A DNA stretch of 64,000 bases from Pycnococcus provasolii (lineage: Eukaryota; Chlorophyta; Pseudoscourfieldiophyceae; Pseudoscourfieldiales): assembly GCA_049487715.1 (NCBI GenBank), contig CP150584.1:388093-452092 (forward strand), read 5' to 3'. The position numbers were made by a program, and so were the translations under genes. Below the pieces are notes generated by a model that worked only from the letters and a program-made list of their open reading frames with translations, did not search any database and had not been told where the DNA came from. This document shows, piece by piece, positions 49,840 to 58,958 of the stretch; positions within the stretch are counted from its first letter, which is position 1; each line of letters starts with the position of its first letter.

Positions 49840-51119
49840 TCATTCGTGGTGTAAACTCCTGCAGTTCAGCACGAGTGTATCCCTCAGGCTATCCTTGGCA
49901 TGGATGTCATCTGCCAAGCGAAATCGGGCATGGGTAAGACGGCAGTGTTCGTTCTTGCTGTGCTGCAGCAGATTGAGCCCGTCGACGGAGAGATCCACGC
50001 GGTTGTGCTCTGCCACACGCGCGAGCTCGCGTACCAGATCTGCCACGAATTCGAACGCTTCAGCGTGTACCGACCTGACACAAAGGTTGGCGTCATCTTC
50101 GGTGGTGTCAACGTCAAGCAGCAGAAGGAGATGCTCGAGAAGGAGTGCCCGCACGTCATCGTGGGTACGCCGGGACGCATCAAGGCGCTTGCGAAGGATG
50201 GCGCACTCAAGCTGAAGCACGTGCGTCACTTCGTTCTCGACGAGTGTACGACCTTTTCTTCTTCTTCTTCACATTTTTCGTCTTTCAACCAACCAACGAC
50301 GTTCTTGTGCCAACTAACACAAACTTACCTTTTCTTTTTATTTGCAAATCAGGTGACAAAATGCTCGAGGCACTCGACATGCGCGCGGACGTTCAGGAGA
50401 TCTTCAAGATGACGCCACATGACAAGCAGACGATGATGTTCTCCGCGACGCTCTCCAAGGAAATCCGACCAGTCGTCAAGAGATTCATGACCGATCCGAT
50501 GGAGGTGATTGTCGACGACGAGGCGAAGCTGACGCTTCACGGACTCGTGCAGCACTACACGATGCTGAACGAGGATGAGAAGAACCGCAAGCTGAACGAC
50601 CTCCTCGACGCACTCGACTTCAACCAGGTTGTGATTTTCGTGAAGAGTGTCGCACGGTGCATCGAGCTGAACAAGCTTCTCATCGAGTGCAACTTCCCAT
50701 GCATGTGCATTCACGCTAAGCTGAGCCAGGACGAGCGCCTCAAGAGGTACAAGGAGTTCAAGGAGGGGCAGAAGCGCATCCTTGTCGCAACGGACCTCGT
50801 GGGACGTGGAATTGACATCGAGCGCGTGAACATCGTGATCAACTACGACATGCCCGAGTCAAAGGCGGAGGAGCCTGCGGGTGCGGGAGCAGGTGCCGCC
50901 ACGGGAGGAGAGGCATCGCGATCGCACCTCGGCAACGGAGCGGATACCTACCTGCACCGCGTAGGTCGCGCTGGCCGCTTCGGCACCAAGGGTCTTGCCA
51001 TCACCTTCGTGTCGAGCGAGAAGGACTCGAACGTGCTGAACCAGGTTCAGGAGCGCTTCGACGTCGACATCAAGGAACTTCCTGACTCCATTGACACATC
51101 GACGTACATGCCGTCGTAG
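49286..51119 (+). CDS. DDX39B: UAP56/DDX39 DEAD-box helicase (Sub2), 3 exons
   Basis: Exons 49286-49475, 49865-50245 and 50353-51119 are joined by introns of 389 bp (GTATGC...GCAG) and 107 bp (GTACGA...TCAG), both phase 1. The splices restore [13 protein letters not shown] and D-E-C-D-K-M-L-E without loss. The 445-residue protein has motif [17 protein letters not shown], motif II D-E-C-D (the UAP56 variant of DEAD), S-A-T and [11 protein letters not shown]56 acts in spliceosome assembly and in loading the TREX mRNA export complex. An Ala/Gly-rich insertion of about 24 residues sits between N-Y-D-M-P-E and D-T-Y-L-H-R, where other UAP56 proteins have none. Intron 1 contains (CAA)n and (CT)n microsatellites. 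Confidence 0.95.
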
Positions 51120-51304
51120 AAGAAGCCAACTGCAATTTTTTTTGCTTCTCTCTTCTTGTGCAAGGGGCTTTTGGTGGGAACAGTCTTGACGGAAAAAAAA
51201 AAGGAATATTTGGTGGACATGTGGAGGAGATGATCATGTGCTCTTTTTTTCGCCTTTTTTTCTTAGGCGCGTGCGATTAAATCAAAAAATATCTTTTACT
51301 TTTT

Positions 51305-51568
51305 TCACAAAAATCTCAACCGACTAGCGCGTAGCCTGTGCCGAGAGCTCTCGTCGCTCGTTTCTGGTTTTGTTTCAACGTTTGCGACAGCACCCTCTTT
51401 GTGCACTGCTGTTGCCTGGACAGACCTTGATTTGGGTGCAGCCGCGACGGCGCGTCCTGCGTGAGCAAGTGACGAGCGCGTTCCACCAATCAGAAGCACG
51501 GTGGCGAGCAGGATGGTGACGACAACGCAGAGAAACCACGGGTTATCCGCGAACGGGCTTGAGCGCAT
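51305..51568 (-). CDS. small single-pass membrane protein, hypothetical
   Basis: An 87-residue frame from the ATG at 51568 has a short N-terminus (M-R-S-S-P-F-A-D-N-P). One strong transmembrane helix (W-F-L-C-V-V-V-T-I-L-L-A-T-V-L-L-I) and a basic, Ser/Glu-containing tail follow. The frame stays open upstream without an ATG. There the minus strand reads CAACAAACACCAG just before it, so a splice acceptor and an upstream exon are possible. I recognise no family. Confidence 0.45.
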   Translation of the reverse strand: MRSSPFADNPWFLCVVVTILLATVLLIGGTRSSLAHAGRAVAAAPKSRSVQATAVHKEGAVANVETKPETSDESSRHRLRASRLRFL

Positions 51569-51938
51569 CGGCGCAGACGCAAACTGGTGTTTGTTGTGTG
51601 TGAAAGTGTGCGTGAGTGATATGTGTCTTCCTTGCAAGACGCGGCCGGCGCCAGTGCGCACGCACCTCGTGCTGCACGCGACCGAGCGCGCGGTAGACGC
51701 GCGGCACGGCCCCCCCTCCGAGCCCAGGAGCACGAGCCCCTGCGGCCATCATCATATCGTGGCTTCGAGGGTGGGGGGCGACGGAAAAGGAAAAGGCGAG
51801 GGAGAAATAAGGGCGAGAACGAACGACGGGGCGCGCGCCCAACCCCCAATCGAGGATCGAGTTCGGGGTTTCCTCCTCCCCGGACCCCGTCGTCGCATAC
51901 TCGCATGCCGCCCACCGCCAAGCAAAAGCCATATAGGT

Positions 51939-52310
51939 ATGCGACACGCGCTAGCAAGGGTGGTCGTGTGCTCGCCGGCGACTTGTGTTGCCACAGCAGG
52001 CGCACTGGTGCCGCTCAACGGGTTCAGAACGTACGCACGGGCGCACACGACGAACAGCAGCGGGAGAGACACGCGGGAACCGCCACCACCAATCTGCGAA
52101 ACGTGCAAACGCAGATTCTGCCAGTGCACGCACGCGAAAACCGAAGAGTTGCCGTTGTTTGTACCACCGTATGACAACAGGCCGCCACGAGAACCGGGAC
52201 CGACGCAATGCTGCCAGTCGGCGCCGCCGTGTGAGGCGTGCGTGTGGACCGTCTACTACGACGACCTCGCACGGTGGAGGGCGCACAATAAAACCAAATA
52301 TGTAAAGTAG
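51939..52310 (+). CDS. OXLD1-like protein (oxidoreductase-like domain), mitochondrial
   Basis: The 123-residue protein begins with an Arg/Ala/Val-rich leader (M-R-H-A-L-A-R-V-V-V) of mitochondrial presequence character. It then has C-E-T-C-K-R-R-F-C-Q-C and ends with the PF09791 signature P-T-Q-C-C-Q-S-A-P-P-C-E-A-C-V-W-T-V-Y-Y-D-D-L. Members of this small family (human OXLD1, yeast RMD-type proteins) are mitochondrial with unknown biochemistry. The extra upstream Cys cluster is not part of the domain. The frame is open well upstream of the ATG but low in complexity there. It ends 39 bp from the convergent SF3B2 gene. Confidence 0.72.
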   Translation: MRHALARVVVCSPATCVATAGALVPLNGFRTYARAHTTNSSGRDTREPPPPICETCKRRFCQCTHAKTEELPLFVPPYDNRPPREPGPTQCCQSAPPCEACVWTVYYDDLARWRAHNKTKYVK

Positions 52311-52349
52311 ACAGAAAACACTTGTTTCAATTTGATAGTGATAGTGATA

Positions 52350-52782
52350 CTAGAATTTAAAGGACTCTTCGTCGTCGTCGCCACCACGCGCCTTCTTCTT
52401 CCTCTGTTCAGACGACGGTTTAGGCTCAGCCTTGCGCTTCGTCGAGGCGGAGGAACCAGCACCACGTCTGTTGTCAGCTCCCACCACCCGTTCGTCACCC
52501 GCGTCGTCTGGTATGACGTACGTGTGCTCGGTACCAAGTAGAGGTCCCTTGCCTGGTGCCGTCGCAGCCGCGGCACGCGTCTCCAGCACGCGATACAATG
52601 CCGGCGCCTCGCCCTCTTGTGCAGATGGAGGAAGAGGCGTAGGCGCGGCAGCATCCTTACGCAGGTCGAAACCAGCACTAGCGATGCCAGCACGCAACTC
52701 CGCGTCCATCATCGGAGCCTCTATGTCATCAGGAGCATCCTCAGCATCCTCCTCCTCCTCTGCCGCCGCCGCGAGATCCTCA

Positions 52783-52817
<35 letters not shown>

Positions 52818-54167
52818 CTCCAAAATCTCCAGCGCGCCCCATCGAACGTTTTTCTCATCCGGTGCTAAAGTGTCTGCGGGGTCACGCGTCGCCGCCGCCG
52901 CGATGTCTGCTTCACCGTACACGTCGCCGTACAAAGGAACGCCGTTTGCATCTACGGGTGGAGTGCCCCACTTGCCCTCGTCGTTGCCGTACTCACATCC
53001 GGGTGGCAGCGGTGCGTTGACACCTGGGATCCGCAGCGCAGGATACGCGGGGGGTGGTCCATAACGCTGCATCTGCCTCAGATATGGAGATGGCGCCTTT
53101 TCCCACCATGGCACGCTGCCTGGAGTTGGTGCAATACTCCTCTCGTGTCCCTCCGGAACGGGCATACCCAAAGCGGCACGCAGCGCGAACGACAGCCGAC
53201 CTGCTCTTGGTCGTTCCGCCGCCGCCGCCTCTGCGCTCGTATCGTCGCCCGTTCCCTGGTGCGTCCATGCTTCCTCCTCGAATTCCTTGCCTTCGTAGTA
53301 CAGGTCACCGAAGCCGGTAAGATTCTGAACGCGCGTCTGGTATCTGAAAAAAGCATCGTGCAGTACCTGATAGTCGAGGTCGAGCTTCGCAACTCTCGCG
53401 TTACGTCGGTCGCGCGTTCGTTTTTTTAGCGTGTCGCTATCGTTGTCGTTCGAAAGCACCTCGCGAAGTTTTTCGATACCCGTCGCCTGTATATACTGAG
53501 GAAGCTGGAACGGTGGTTTTTCAAGGCCGCGTTTGCCCTGCAGGTACTTTCTCTTCGCGGACCAGTGGCGTGGTATGGGCACGCTGTTGCGCACACCCTT
53601 GAGGTGAACAAGCGTGACAGGATCCTTCGCGGTGGTATCCCATATTTCGACGAGGTCAGGTCTCGGCGCGACTTGCTTCAGCTTGGCGATGGCTGCAATG
53701 CGCTGCTGCTTGCGCTGCTTTTGCGTCAATGCGCCGCCACCCTTCTCGGCATCCTTTCCGCCCGCGTCGTGCTGTTGGTCGTCCAAGTCGTCCAGATCGT
53801 CGTCGTCGTTGTACAGGCGTCCCTTTTGGTGCATACGAGCCTGGCGCCCAGAAGCGGCTGGAGGATCCACGTCGTCCTGTTTTTGTGCACGCGGCTCTGT
53901 GCGTTCGTCGCCGTCGTCGTCGCTGTTGTCATCCTTGGAAGCAACCTTGGCGGCGAACGCGTCAAAGACAGCCTGCACTTCCGACGGGACATCTTCTGTC
54001 TCTCTAGACTTCTGAAGCTGCTGCTGCCGGTGCTCCTCCTCCTCCTCCCTGACTTGTATGGACGATGCCGCCACTCTCGCCGCCTCGGACACGGACAACG
54101 CGTGTTCCTTCGCGTCTTTCTTCTTGAGCTTCTTCTTCAGGTTTCTGCGCGCGGACGCGGACACCAT
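52350..54167 (-). CDS. SF3B2: SF3B2, U2 snRNP splicing factor 3b subunit 2
   Basis: The 605-residue protein starts at the ATG at 54167 with a Lys-rich K-K-K-L-K-K-K stretch. Its middle matches DUF382: R-P-D-L-V-E-I-W-D, S-V-P-I-P-R-H-W-S-A-K-R-K-Y-L-Q-G-K-R-G and P-P-F-Q-L-P-Q-Y-I. The PSP (proline-rich) domain follows, then P-W-W ... P-P-A-Y-P-A-L-R-I-P-G-V-N-A-P-L-P-P-G and L-Y-G-D-V-Y-G. SF3B2 (SAP145, yeast Cus1) is a core SF3b subunit that binds SF3B4 near the branch-site region. Acidic runs (Asp and Glu repeats, about 52740-52820) lie in the C-terminal part. The protein is shorter than animal SF3B2 because the SAP-containing N-terminus is absent. Confidence 0.92.
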
Positions 54168-54478
54168 GTCGTCCGTTTCTTTCTGCCCGTGCGCCGGCGA
54201 GTGGTACAAGCCTTGTGTTGGGCGAGGAAAAGGGGGGGAGTCTGGTGGAGTCCGCCGCCGCCGAGAGCGGACGGGGGCAAGACCAATAATGGGTCCCCAC
54301 TCGCACGGAGGGTTTCCTACCTAAGTGGAAAACTGGACCAGAGGGGATCCCCGGCCGGGAGAGAACGAGAACCAAGAAGAGGTGGACAGAGCCACAGAGG
54401 GAGGTGCGACCGTTAGGAACGAAACGGCCGTGCCCTCTATTACACGAATTTGCGACGTCTTATGGGTCAACAGTGCAG
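54168..54478. other. intergenic, no gene seen
   Basis: This 311-bp gap between the SF3B2 start and the bestrophin end should hold the SF3B2 promoter. It is GC-rich with a GCCGCCGCCG microsatellite near 54252. Confidence 0.4.
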
Positions 54479-55807
54479 TCAACAGTCGGCGCGCATTCTG
54501 TAGTGGTGTCCCATGAGCATGCGCAGCGCCGCGAGATTGTCGCGAACAGAGCGGCAGATGGAGGTGAGAGGCAGAGTAGCGAAAGGCTCCTCCACCTCAA
54601 CTCCAATTTCGTCCACACCGACGAGCGCGTACGAAAGGAGGAAGATTGCCGGTACGCACGACCAGCCCATCACGGGCCGCAGTGTGAGCGGCAGGAGGCA
54701 GAGAAACATGAAGAGCGTGCGGCTGGTGTGGCGCGTGTAGCTGAGAGGAATGGGCGTCTTTAGAATCCGCTCAGATCCTCCGAGCACGCCACCGAGCACG
54801 GTGATTGCCTTCTGCAATTCCGTTGACGCCTCGAGTGGCATTTCTGCCAGCTTGATGAACGACTTCACAGCATCCGTGAGCAGTAGCATGCACACGAGCG
54901 GCCCGTGCGCACCGTCAGCCAGCAGGAGCTTGGCGTCGCAGAGTCCGTCTTCGCCCATCGGCTCTAGCGCCTCGAGCACGCGCGGCGCCGGCGAGTCGTG
55001 GTCTTCGGGAAGCGCGAACTTGCCAAAGCCGACGTTGCGTCCCTTGCGCAAGTGATCTTTTAGCAGCCAGCTGAAGCACTCGGCGAGACAAATGATGCGT
55101 GTCGCCAGCTTGCGCACTGTCGCGTCCGATGTGCTGTACGAGGCTGCGATACGTGCCATGTCGCGCAGCGTGTTGAGCATGGTTCCCCAGAGGATGCGCC
55201 CTTCGACGTATCGTCCGTACCCGCTGTTTGTGCGGAACACGAGCAGGAGCGAGATGAGCGACCCACCAACAGAAAAGGGAAGTTGCGTCGCGGCAGTCGC
55301 GGGGAAGTTGACGAGGCACGAAGCGACGGCACACGCGACTGGCAGCATGCACGGCAAGACGACGCGCCGCAGCACCGTGGACGAGTAGAACCCGAAGACT
55401 GCGCGGAAGTATCTCGCCGGCTCCCTGTGCCTCTCCCAGCTTGCCTGGTCGAACACCTGCGAGACGTTTGCGGCGCTTGTCGCAAATACCCCATCTTCTT
55501 CACGTTGTTGTTGTTGTTGTTGTTGTTGTGTTTGACTGTGACTGTGGTTGTGGTTGCCGTGCTCGTGCTGCTGCTGGTGTGGTTGCTTTGCGAATCCGTC
55601 CGGGAAGGCTGAAAACAGGTATCGTGTGGTTTCCACAGACGCGTCTCTCTGCAAAACTTTTAGCGAGTTGCGAAACCGCGCTCTGTGCTTTTCCGAAACG
55701 GCCAGCCGGAGACATGGATTCGCACCAGCGCGAGCTCGCCCACCCGGTTGCTGTGTGTTCAGCCCAACGACGAGTGCGTTCGCCTTAACGTGGTTCGCTC
55801 GCAGCAT
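54479..55807 (-). CDS. bestrophin-like anion channel (UPF0187 / plastid VCCN1 type)
   Basis: The 442-residue protein has four hydrophobic segments and bestrophin hallmarks. These are R-T-N-S-G-Y-G-R-Y-V-E-G-R near the first helices, P-I-P-L-S-Y-T-R-H-T-S-R-T-L-F, and the acidic C-terminal D-E-I-G-V-E-V-E-E-P-F. The last is the site that forms the Ca clasp in animal bestrophins and is retained in plastid and bacterial members. The plant plastid protein VCCN1 is a thylakoid chloride channel that adjusts proton motive force. The N-terminus from the ATG at 55807 is rich in Ala, Arg and Asn with few acids, compatible with a transit peptide. It is followed by a His/Gln-rich linker with an eight-Gln run. 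Plastid location is inference. Confidence 0.85.
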   Translation of the reverse strand: MLRANHVKANALVVGLNTQQPGGRARAGANPCLRLAVSEKHRARFRNSLKVLQRDASVETTRYLFSAFPDGFAKQPHQQQHEHGNHNHSHSQTQQQQQQQQREEDGVFATSAANVSQVFDQASWERHREPARYFRAVFGFYSSTVLRRVVLPCMLPVACAVASCLVNFPATAATQLPFSVGGSLISLLLVFRTNSGYGRYVEGRILWGTMLNTLRDMARIAASYSTSDATVRKLATRIICLAECFSWLLKDHLRKGRNVGFGKFALPEDHDSPAPRVLEALEPMGEDGLCDAKLLLADGAHGPLVCMLLLTDAVKSFIKLAEMPLEASTELQKAITVLGGVLGGSERILKTPIPLSYTRHTSRTLFMFLCLLPLTLRPVMGWSCVPAIFLLSYALVGVDEIGVEVEEPFATLPLTSICRSVRDNLAALRMLMGHHYRMRADC

Positions 55808-56547
55808 GGCTACCGTCGTTGTAGGAATGAGAGCGCGTGTCGTGGTTTTTGCATGCCGAGCAAGTCTCGTGCGTCTTGATGCGTGACAGGCGCCATTTGG
55901 GCAAACGGAAAAAAAGGGACGGGAGGTTTGGAGCGGTGCGTAGGCAAAAAAACGCGTTTTCGGGTGACCCTTCGCAGTTGGGGGTTGGGTTCGGGCCTTG
56001 GAGAAATATCCACCAAAAAGCAACCAAAAAGTGCAAAAAAGCGCGTTCGTCCCGCCCCCCTCGCCCCCCCGGGATCGCCCCCCAGGCGCCCTCTCAGAAC
56101 AACGGAGAGACGCCCCAGCCGCGTCCGACCTAACGCGCCCACGCAACCACCGGCCGCTCCGTTTCCTATCCCGCTCGATCGCGCTTCTCTTATCTTTTCG
56201 TAGCGGTTACTCCTTAACATGTCACGCGCTCACGCCGGCCGGGAAGGCCAGGCTGCACTGCGTTAAGGTCACTTTGTGCGTTAAGGTTGACCGTGCTGTC
56301 AAGTGCTCTTACAAAAAGACCACTTTTTTCACCGCGTGACCGCACCATACCACCACTTCTTTCGGCATGCTTCGACGAGCGGAGTTCAGTCAACCGGCCG
56401 CTCACTGACTTGACCTAACGAACGGACACGCTAAGCATGCCGTGAAGCAGGCGACACTGCAAAGTGAGTTTGAGATGAGAGACATACCCTCGGACCTCAG
56501 TCAGTCATTCTTCATTCTTCATTCTTCATTCTCACACGACGACAAAC
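55808..56547. other. intergenic, no gene seen
   Basis: The frame of the bestrophin gene continues upstream to 56146 without ATG and is Arg/Pro-rich. No other gene is evident. ATTCTTCATT repeats occur at about 56510-56530. Confidence 0.4.
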
Positions 56548-56814
56548 ATGTCAAACTTGTATCGCAGTTACCTCGCTCAGTCAGCCGTACGCGGGAACGG
56601 GCGCATGAACGCCTTGAAGCACCAGTCGACGCCGTCAGGGCCAAGCCATGACATGCAGGAACACGCACACGGTTTCAAGGTGGGAACGCACTACTTGCAC
56701 CCATCGCTGTCGACGTGCGTGAAGGGCGTTCAGAGACTACCCGTCGTCGGAGAAAAGGCGGCACCAGCACTTGACGTATACCCCAACGCGGGCCAGTCTT
56801 CCGCGGCGGCCTAG
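56548..56814 (+). CDS. small hypothetical protein
   Basis: An 88-codon frame starts with an ATG (ACAAACATGT) and uses GC-rich third positions like the real genes here. The protein has Tyr, His and Gly-containing segments (for example G-T-H-Y-L-H-P-S-L-S-T-C-V), no membrane helix, and an Ala/Ser end. I recognise no family. It could be a lineage-specific gene or chance. Confidence 0.4.
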   Translation: MSNLYRSYLAQSAVRGNGRMNALKHQSTPSGPSHDMQEHAHGFKVGTHYLHPSLSTCVKGVQRLPVVGEKAAPALDVYPNAGQSSAAA

Positions 56815-57640
56815 CATATGCGCGCCGTGAGAAACGCTCGTTCAGTGCAAGGTTGTGGAGTTTACTAACCTTACTACCGTTCAGTAACACCATTTACATA
56901 CACCATCCAGACCTTCTTGCGAGGAGGAAAGCCGCACTTCTGGTCGCACCCCCGGGGGGGTGTTGCGGCACAAGCTACGAAGAGCTTGAGGTCTTGAGGG
57001 TCACACACGCTTCAGCGTGCTTCACTCGAAGCGCCACTGCTTGAGCCATCTGCTCATGTATCTCCGGGAAGGTGGTCCATTCCCAGTATCGCACGTGGTC
57101 GTCGCGGCTCTGCTCCTAGTGGTTGACGACTTGTCCCTGACTGCGCGACGTGTCCACCTCCATGCCGAACGTCACACTTGGGCCCGAATAGGATAATAAA
57201 GGTACTCGCCGCTCGCCGTGTGGACTGTGGAGATCACCAAGCCAGTCGAACGTCGCGGGCACACCCATGCTCTCACGGGTGGGTTTTCCGAAACTCGTGT
57301 TGTTTGTGTGGGAAGAAAAAAGCAGCAGGTCGCACCGTCGACACTGTACATACCACCTTAAATAAAGCAAGTTTACTACCTAATGTATTCTCTGGAAAAA
57401 AACAATTTGAATGGAGCACGACCTACCCAACGTGGTGGTGGCATCCCGCCCAGGTCCCGCCCCTCTCTCTGAGAGGGTAGTACATCGCCGCGCCGGGGCA
57501 AACGCGGAACATCCACATCCTCCTGACCCGCCACCTTCGATCCTTCCGGACAATTGCGGGTCGTGCGGTCGGCCTGGGTGCTCCAAGGATGCACCAGCTT
57601 CTGCAAGGACTTCAACATGGGCTGCTGTGCACTATAGTTG
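56815..57640. other. gene-poor subtelomeric interval
   Basis: Only short frames are present. TTTACTAACCTTACTACCGT and CCATTTACATACACCATCCAG near 56860-56910 resemble a sequence also found near 20990-21040 and 58770-58835, so it contains a dispersed repeat. Confidence 0.35.
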
Positions 57641-57643
57641 CCA

Positions 57644-57704
57644 CGGGTCATGACCCGGGTCACCGGTGACCTGGTAACGGGGGTAAGTCATGACGCGTCA
57701 TGAC
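57644..57704. repeat. cluster of three perfect palindromes
   Basis: CGGGTCATGACCCG (57644-57657), GGTCACCGGTGACC (57658-57671) and GTCATGACGCGTCATGAC (57687-57704) are perfect inverted repeats of 14, 14 and 18 bp within 61 bp. All share GTCA/TGAC half sites. Confidence 0.9.
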
Positions 57705-57767
57705 CACCCCCCGAATTCCTGTGACCCGCGCCGTGACTTAGGGTTTTAAGGAAAATAGTGTGTTTTA

Positions 57768-57830
57768 CTGGTAAACCCTAATCCTCTCCTTAATACCCTA
57801 ATCCGAAACCCTAATCCGAAGTTAGATTCT
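57768..57830 (-). repeat. degenerate CCCTAA interstitial telomere-like repeat
   Basis: Four CCCTAAT(C) units spaced by short fillers lie between 57773 and 57820, the reverse orientation to the terminal telomere. Confidence 0.7.
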
Positions 57831-57863
57831 TCTGACCACCCCCTAGTCGAGGTCGGCCAGGAA

Positions 57864-57918
57864 CCTTGCAACCTCTTGCAAGGTCGACCGGAGGTCTTGC
57901 AACCTCTTGCAAGGTCGA
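57864..57918. repeat. two copies of CTTGCAACCTCTTGCAAGGTCGA
   Basis: The 23-bp unit is repeated 32 bp apart. Each copy contains an inverted pair CTTGCAA/TTGCAAG, giving small hairpin potential. Confidence 0.75.
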
Positions 57919-58054
57919 GCCTGACCTCGGCCTCTTCAAGCCGCAACCGACTCTCCCATGCTGCAAAGTGCAAACGCCTCGAAGAAGAAGCACACCGCTC
58001 AACCCTCCACACGACGACTCCTCACGCCCTCAGGAAGATGGAAAGGAAAACTTC

Positions 58055-58483
58055 ATGGACGACGAACCTGCTCCTGCACTCCTGCTCGACGCCGCGTCGC
58101 AGCGCGCGCTCGCCATGGAGGTGGGGAGACTCACGCAAAAACTCGACCAGCTGCACAAGGCGCACCAAGCAACCGTAGAAAGGTGCGAGGCGTGCGAGGA
58201 ACAACTCCTCGACGCGCAAACGAGACGCAAACAACTGCTGTTCGACAACGCAAAACTCACCAGAGATCTCACGAGCGCGCACGTCGATGTGCTTCGTCCG
58301 CCCATTGTAGACGATGTCGCGGATGATGGTGATGGCCGACATGTTGTCCTCCATGATCGTAGTCGGTCCCGCCGCCAACAGGCCCAGCTCACCAAGTACG
58401 CGACGGACGACACTGATGGTGCTGCAATTGTCTTGGCAGTTCGGCGGCGTATCCCGTTTAGGGGTTCACCTCACACAAGGTAG
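58055..58483 (+). CDS. coiled-coil ORF, probably 3'-truncated chimera
   Basis: The 142-codon frame begins M-D-D-E-P-A-P-A and runs about 75 residues of clear coiled coil (M-E-V-G-R-L-T-Q-K-L-D-Q-L-H, R-K-Q-L-L-F-D-N-A-K-L) to about 58285. The rest of the frame is the antisense of a copia RNase H fragment on the minus strand, so the native C-terminus appears to have been lost to the insertion. The coiled-coil part could be the remains of a real gene. Function unknown. Confidence 0.35.
   Translation: MDDEPAPALLLDAASQRALAMEVGRLTQKLDQLHKAHQATVERCEACEEQLLDAQTRRKQLLFDNAKLTRDLTSAHVDVLRPPIVDDVADDGDGRHVVLHDRSRSRRQQAQLTKYATDDTDGAAIVLAVRRRIPFRGSPHTR
58286..58405 (-). mobile_element. Ty1/copia RNase H fragment
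   Basis: The minus strand reads V-V-R-R-V-L-G-E-L-G-L, then T-T-I-M-E-D-N-M-S-A-I and N-G-R-T-K-H-I-D-V. The E-D-N-x-S-A-I and R-T-K-H-I-D motifs with their spacing are the C-terminal RNase H region of copia polyproteins. Only about 40 codons are recognisable; no LTR was seen. Confidence 0.75.
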
Positions 58484-58611
58484 CCATCGTGCAGTTAGTT
58501 TCGTTAGAATACTGTACCTTTGGGGAATTGTAGGCGTCAGACTGTAATTCCGCGACTTTGATCCCCCGTCCCGGAGCGAGCGGAGGGGCGTGAATGGTCG
58601 AGCGAGCGAAT

Positions 58612-58655
58612 TAGGGTTAGGGCTAGGGTTAGGGTTAACTCTAACCCCCAACCGA
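58612..58655 (+). repeat. interstitial telomere-like repeat with inversion
   Basis: TTAGGGTTAGGG, CTAGGGTTAGGGTTA and then the inverse AACTCTAACCCCCAACC: a short head-to-head array of telomere-type units. Confidence 0.8.
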
Positions 58656-58958
58656 ATCTCCCGCCCCGCTCGTTTGAAATGCGAAGCAGGCCGGACGGAG
58701 AACAACTCTACCTTCACTCTAGGGTTCAACTGCTCTGCCAAGGAATCATCTAAGATCGCTCATTCAGTAATGGAACTAGGTTTACTTCGTACAACGTTCG
58801 TCCATTCACACACCATTTACATTCACCATTCAGCACACTCAACAACAGCGCGCTTGTACATAGTGCTGGCGATTTCGAAGCTAGCCACTATATTCTTTCA
58901 GTGATTCCTTGTGTTTTTTTTTTTTAATAGAGATGCAATTTGTAAAGTTATCTAGTCA
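58656..58958. repeat. 3' flank of cyclase gene with dispersed repeat
   Basis: The segment from CTAAGATCGCTCATTCAGTA (about 58750) through CCATTCACAC (about 58812) closely resembles 20971-21038 downstream of ClpP. No gene is present. It contains a T-run of about 12 bases near 58916. Confidence 0.6.

Noticed and set aside
49758-49840. (CAA)n/(CT)n stretches as coding poly-Gln or poly-Ser
   Set aside because: They lie inside UAP56 intron 1, defined by GT-AG ends and exact restoration of conserved protein sequence.
57116-57653. Small frames around 57.1-57.65 kb as genes
   Set aside because: Low-complexity Pro/Arg composition, competing frames on both strands, no recognisable motif.
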